NCBI GenBank assembly: GCA_022821965.1
Contig: JAJECN010000022.1
Location: 1 to 64,000, forward strand
Source: Candidatus Poribacteria bacterium
GTDB lineage: Bacteria > Poribacteria > WGA-4E > WGA-3G
Reading direction: 5' to 3'
DNA: 64,000 bases
The position numbers were made by a program, and so were the translations under genes. The notes beneath the pieces were generated by a model, which saw only the letters and a list, made by a program, of their open reading frames with translations, made no database searches and was not told where the DNA came from. Position 1 is the first letter of the stretch. Every line of letters starts with the position of its first letter. Positions 61,201-64,000 of this stretch are shown here, piece by piece.

Positions 61201-64000
61201 ATGGTAGAAGATGATGTTCAACTCATCCACAAGGTTTTGGCAGGCGACGACGACGCATTCACTGCTTTAGTCCGAAAGCATCAACAAAGTGTTCACGCAC
61301 TTGCTTGGCGGAGGATCAATGACTTTCAACTTGCCGAAGAGATTACGCAGGATACCTTCCTTCAAGCATACAAGAAACTCTCAACTCTCAAAAACCCCAG
61401 TCAGTTTTCGGGGTGGCTTTATGTCATTACGAATCGACTTTGTAATAAGTGGCTCCTAAAGAACAAATTTACAGTAAAATCGATAGAGGATGTCTCCATG
61501 GAAGAAATAGAGAACATATTTTATGAACGTTATATATCGGAGCAAAACGAAGAAGAAGCGCGCACGCATCGCCACAAACTCGTTAGAAAACTTCTCGACA
61601 AACTGCCAGAAAGCGAACGCACCGTCATGACGCTCTACTATCTCGGCGAAATGACGACAAAGGAGATTAGCAAGTTTCTCGGAGTGTCGGTGCACACGAT
61701 TACGAGTCGGCTGCAGCGGGCGCGAAAACGTTTACAACAGGATGAGGAACTCTTGGTTCAAGAGACGCTCGGGAGTATCCGATTATCTGAGAACCTAACG
61801 CAGGACATCGCGCAGAAAGTTTCTGACGTGAAGTTGACACCTTCTCCAACAAGCAAACCGTTCCTACCCTGGATGGCTTTCGGCGCGGCAGCAGTTTTCG
61901 TACTGCTGCTATTAAGTGCAAGCAATCAATACCTCGTTCGCTTTCAAAAACCATATAGTTTTGAAGCACAATCTGAACCAACAATTGAAATCGTTGACGC
62001 ACCTATCGTTCTTGATATTGACGCGAAACCAGCGGTGCGAAATCAGACAGGGCGCGCCGATACAACCAATCAGAGCAGCAATGCTGGCGTGCAAGTTTCT
62101 GAATCAGTCTTAGCCGCTAATGCACAAGGTGAATCGCTCAGACCCTCCGCAGCGCAATGGACACAAGCAACCGGTCCCCAAGGGGGTCCCGTGTCTGATA
62201 TATTTGCGACATCTGAAGGCGTGCTTTACGCCTTCTCACCAACAGGCACCTATAGGTTGGCAGCAAACGCTATGGCGTGGGTACCGGTTGACGTTGACGC
62301 TTCGACCGAAGGGGGGCGGGTTCCTATGACAGAGCATCAAGGAACACTCTATATTGCCGCTACTGATACGGTCTTTGCCTCAACCGATGACGGTGAGACA
62401 TGGAATACATTCTGCCCCCGCCCTGAAGGAAATGCCATTGGATTCATCATCGTGGATGGAAGACAAGGAACCGCCTCCGGTATTACAATGTATCTTGCCC
62501 TTGAGAATAAAGGTGTGTTCCGCGCTACGGATGCTGGCAAGCAGTGGTCTCTCCTTGACAATGGATTGAAGGGAAACCGAACGATTTCCACACTGGCAAC
62601 AATTGGAGACACGGTATTTGCTGGCACAGACAGCGGTCTCTACCGACTTAATAATTCAGGCGCGTGGGAACGCTTGCTCGTGGATGTCTCCGACACTATC
62701 TATGCCTTAGTGGTTTCTGAAAGTAGTCTCTATGTCGGAACAGGTCCTAATTTTCTTGCCTTACAACAGATTGGATCAGAACCAACGGAAATCGCGCAAA
62801 TGATGTTCAACAATAATTCAAGTTTGAGCAAAATTTTCTGCTCGACTGACCTCGGAACGTCTTGGGCTGACATAACGCCTACGGAGGGGTCTCACCCTAT
62901 AAGGGCACCATTTGGTATAAGTTTATCAGTCGCTGGTAGGACGATCTTAGTGCAAGCCACCACCCAGTTTCGGTCAAGAGATGGCGGAAAAACTTGGGTT
63001 GACCTTCGGGCTGGAATAGATTCGCTTAGACAAAATGTTTTTCCGTCTGTGGCAGTGAACGAGAACACCTTTTACAAAACAGGTTTGACTGGTATCTACC
63101 GCACGACCGATGCTGGCGAGTCGTGGCATCTCTTCATGGACGGGATGGTCGGAACCCGAATACTGGATCTGGTCTCGGTCAATCATAAACTCTATGCGCA
63201 TGCTGGTGGTGAAATTGTACAGTCAACAGATGGCGGTGAGTCGTGGAAATCCGTTCCGGTTGATGCGAATAAGTTTGCGCACAAACCGGTCAAAGCGGAA
63301 CAATCTCACCGCAATTTCTCTGCCGAGTCACGCTTAGCAATTGCTGGCAATACTCTTTACATAATTTCACCTGAAAAAGACAATCTGCGCGTCTTCCGTT
63401 TGTCAGCGGATGGCAATACCCTCATTCCAGTTCAAAGGGAAGCAGATGTTTCCTCCATTGAGTTGTTGGCAGATGGTAAACATATTGAACAAGTTCACGT
63501 ATCTGGAAATCATGAAGGAGACGATAACTCTGTAGAAACATTGCGGCGTAGAGAACATGAGCGAATTGGGGCGTTTGTCGTCAGTCGCGGGGTGCTTTAC
63601 GCAGAATACAAACGGCAGCTTTTCAAATGGAAACCCAGCGATGCGGCGTGGAAAGACACCGGATTGCTCGATACCGGTGAGCAGCCCGAAGCCGATTTGA
63701 AATGCGGGTTCAGGTTAGCCGTTTCAGGCGAGACTGTCTACGTCGGCAAACGGGATGGCAAGTTGTTCCAATCGCAAGATGCCGGAAGCAGTTGGAGAGA
63801 CATTACACCGAACCTCCCATTTCACTTCACCTGTTTCAAGGAAATTATGTTTGCGGGGTCAACGGTTTACATCGCGACGGACAGCGGCGTTTTAGCATCA
63901 AAAACCGGAGAACACTGGCGCGTCATTGCCGATGAAGTCGTTATAGATAGGTTCGCTGTGGACGGCATCACGATTTACGGTGCCGGTGATACGGGAGTCT
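61201..64000 (+). CDS. ECF sigma factor with membrane segment and beta-propeller sensor-like C-terminus (partial)
   Basis: Open to the right edge: at least 933 residues from an ATG preceded by ATGGAG. Residues 10-85 are sigma-70 region 2 (FTALVRKHQQSVHALAW, then EEITQDTFLQAYKKL). Region 4 lies at about 130-180 (LPESERTVMTLYYLGEM, HTITSRLQRARKRL). One membrane helix follows at about 222-239 (AFGAAAVFVLLLL). From residue 310 the chain has repeated BNR/Ycf48-like blades such as VFASTDDGETW, RTTDAGESWHL and QSQDAGSSWRD. This layout puts the propeller outside the membrane and the sigma domains inside, so a signal could gate the sigma part. No anti-sigma gene is visible. Confidence 0.85.
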   Translation, partial: MVEDDVQLIHKVLAGDDDAFTALVRKHQQSVHALAWRRINDFQLAEEITQDTFLQAYKKLSTLKNPSQFSGWLYVITNRLCNKWLLKNKFTVKSIEDVSMEEIENIFYERYISEQNEEEARTHRHKLVRKLLDKLPESERTVMTLYYLGEMTTKEISKFLGVSVHTITSRLQRARKRLQQDEELLVQETLGSIRLSENLTQDIAQKVSDVKLTPSPTSKPFLPWMAFGAAAVFVLLLLSASNQYLVRFQKPYSFEAQSEPTIEIVDAPIVLDIDAKPAVRNQTGRADTTNQSSNAGVQVSESVLAANAQGESLRPSAAQWTQATGPQGGPVSDIFATSEGVLYAFSPTGTYRLAANAMAWVPVDVDASTEGGRVPMTEHQGTLYIAATDTVFASTDDGETWNTFCPRPEGNAIGFIIVDGRQGTASGITMYLALENKGVFRATDAGKQWSLLDNGLKGNRTISTLATIGDTVFAGTDSGLYRLNNSGAWERLLVDVSDTIYALVVSESSLYVGTGPNFLALQQIGSEPTEIAQMMFNNNSSLSKIFCSTDLGTSWADITPTEGSHPIRAPFGISLSVAGRTILVQATTQFRSRDGGKTWVDLRAGIDSLRQNVFPSVAVNENTFYKTGLTGIYRTTDAGESWHLFMDGMVGTRILDLVSVNHKLYAHAGGEIVQSTDGGESWKSVPVDANKFAHKPVKAEQSHRNFSAESRLAIAGNTLYIISPEKDNLRVFRLSADGNTLIPVQREADVSSIELLADGKHIEQVHVSGNHEGDDNSVETLRRREHERIGAFVVSRGVLYAEYKRQLFKWKPSDAAWKDTGLLDTGEQPEADLKCGFRLAVSGETVYVGKRDGKLFQSQDAGSSWRDITPNLPFHFTCFKEIMFAGSTVYIATDSGVLASKTGEHWRVIADEVVIDRFAVDGITIYGAGDTGV

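Noticed and set aside
1-64000. tRNA or rRNA genes
   Set aside because: I looked for TTCRANTC-type T-arms with acceptor stems and for conserved rRNA blocks and saw none convincing. A covariance search would be decisive.

Overview
The window looks like a chromosomal segment of an uncultivated Gram-negative-type bacterium, most like Candidatus Poribacteria or a close marine or sponge-associated relative. This assignment rests on style and cannot be confirmed from the sequence alone. The clues are a TolB/PD40-type C-terminus ending in a PQPHLLTTTW tail, paired phytanoyl-CoA dioxygenases, enolase-superfamily, Gfo/Idh and DUF6785 genes, dockerin repeats and a secretion-type C-terminal domain on exported proteins, a sigma factor carrying a sensor-like C-terminus, and many short inverted-repeat elements between genes.

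Layout. 0-13.7 kb: a partial propeller protein, a vWA protein, an isoaspartyl methyltransferase-like protein, MoaB, a lone EcfT, a STAS protein, a large probable carbohydrate-active protein, a 2-hydroxyacid dehydrogenase, a hicBA toxin-antitoxin pair, an enolase-superfamily enzyme and a DUF6785 membrane protein. 14-31 kb: a cation antiporter, two PhyH oxygenases, an aldo/keto reductase, RluA-type and TruA pseudouridine synthases, an HD protein, a Gfo/Idh oxidoreductase, MurA, HisD, a DUF1028 protein, an SDR, and a PQQ-like propeller next to a class A beta-lactamase-like protein. 31-35 kb: a corrinoid-methyltransferase-like UroD-family protein followed by two dockerin-thioredoxin genes. In both of these the thioredoxin active site is read only through an in-frame TGA. 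35-44 kb: a BatA-type vWA protein, a LamG protein, UppP, a methyltransferase/deacetylase pair and an ABC exporter. 44-51 kb: an AT-rich accessory stretch of exported proteins (M23 peptidase, lipoprotein, C1 peptidase, small peptides) with decayed IS200/IS605 remnants. 51-61 kb: a probable biosynthetic cluster. 61-64 kb: an ECF sigma factor that runs off the end.

Two systems stand out. First, the genes at 33082-33690 and 33750-35165 each put TGA exactly where the first cysteine of the thioredoxin CxxC motif belongs, giving UxxC. In both, a small stem-loop with a G-containing apical loop follows about 17-33 nt downstream. This is the geometry expected of bacterial selenocysteine insertion, and it predicts exported thioredoxin selenoproteins fused to dockerin repeats. 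Second, 51.3-61.0 kb encodes two glycosyltransferases with PqqD/RRE-like N-terminal domains, a methyltransferase, an A24 prepilin-type peptidase, a metallophosphatase-like/tetraheme/thioredoxin-fold fusion, an 84-residue precursor-like peptide with six cysteines, and a hexose-phosphate mutase. Together these suggest an undescribed pathway for a modified, possibly glycosylated, exported peptide.

Repeats are unusually prominent. At least eight copies of a 110-160 bp MITE-like element have arms built from iterated GTTATCAGTT. A GCGAGGAT palindrome family supplies the last codons of truA. A 22-nt GTTTTTGC-type motif occurs as terminator arms and also in frame inside a glycosyltransferase gene. 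No tRNA, rRNA or CRISPR array was seen, and no selenocysteine machinery genes lie in the window.
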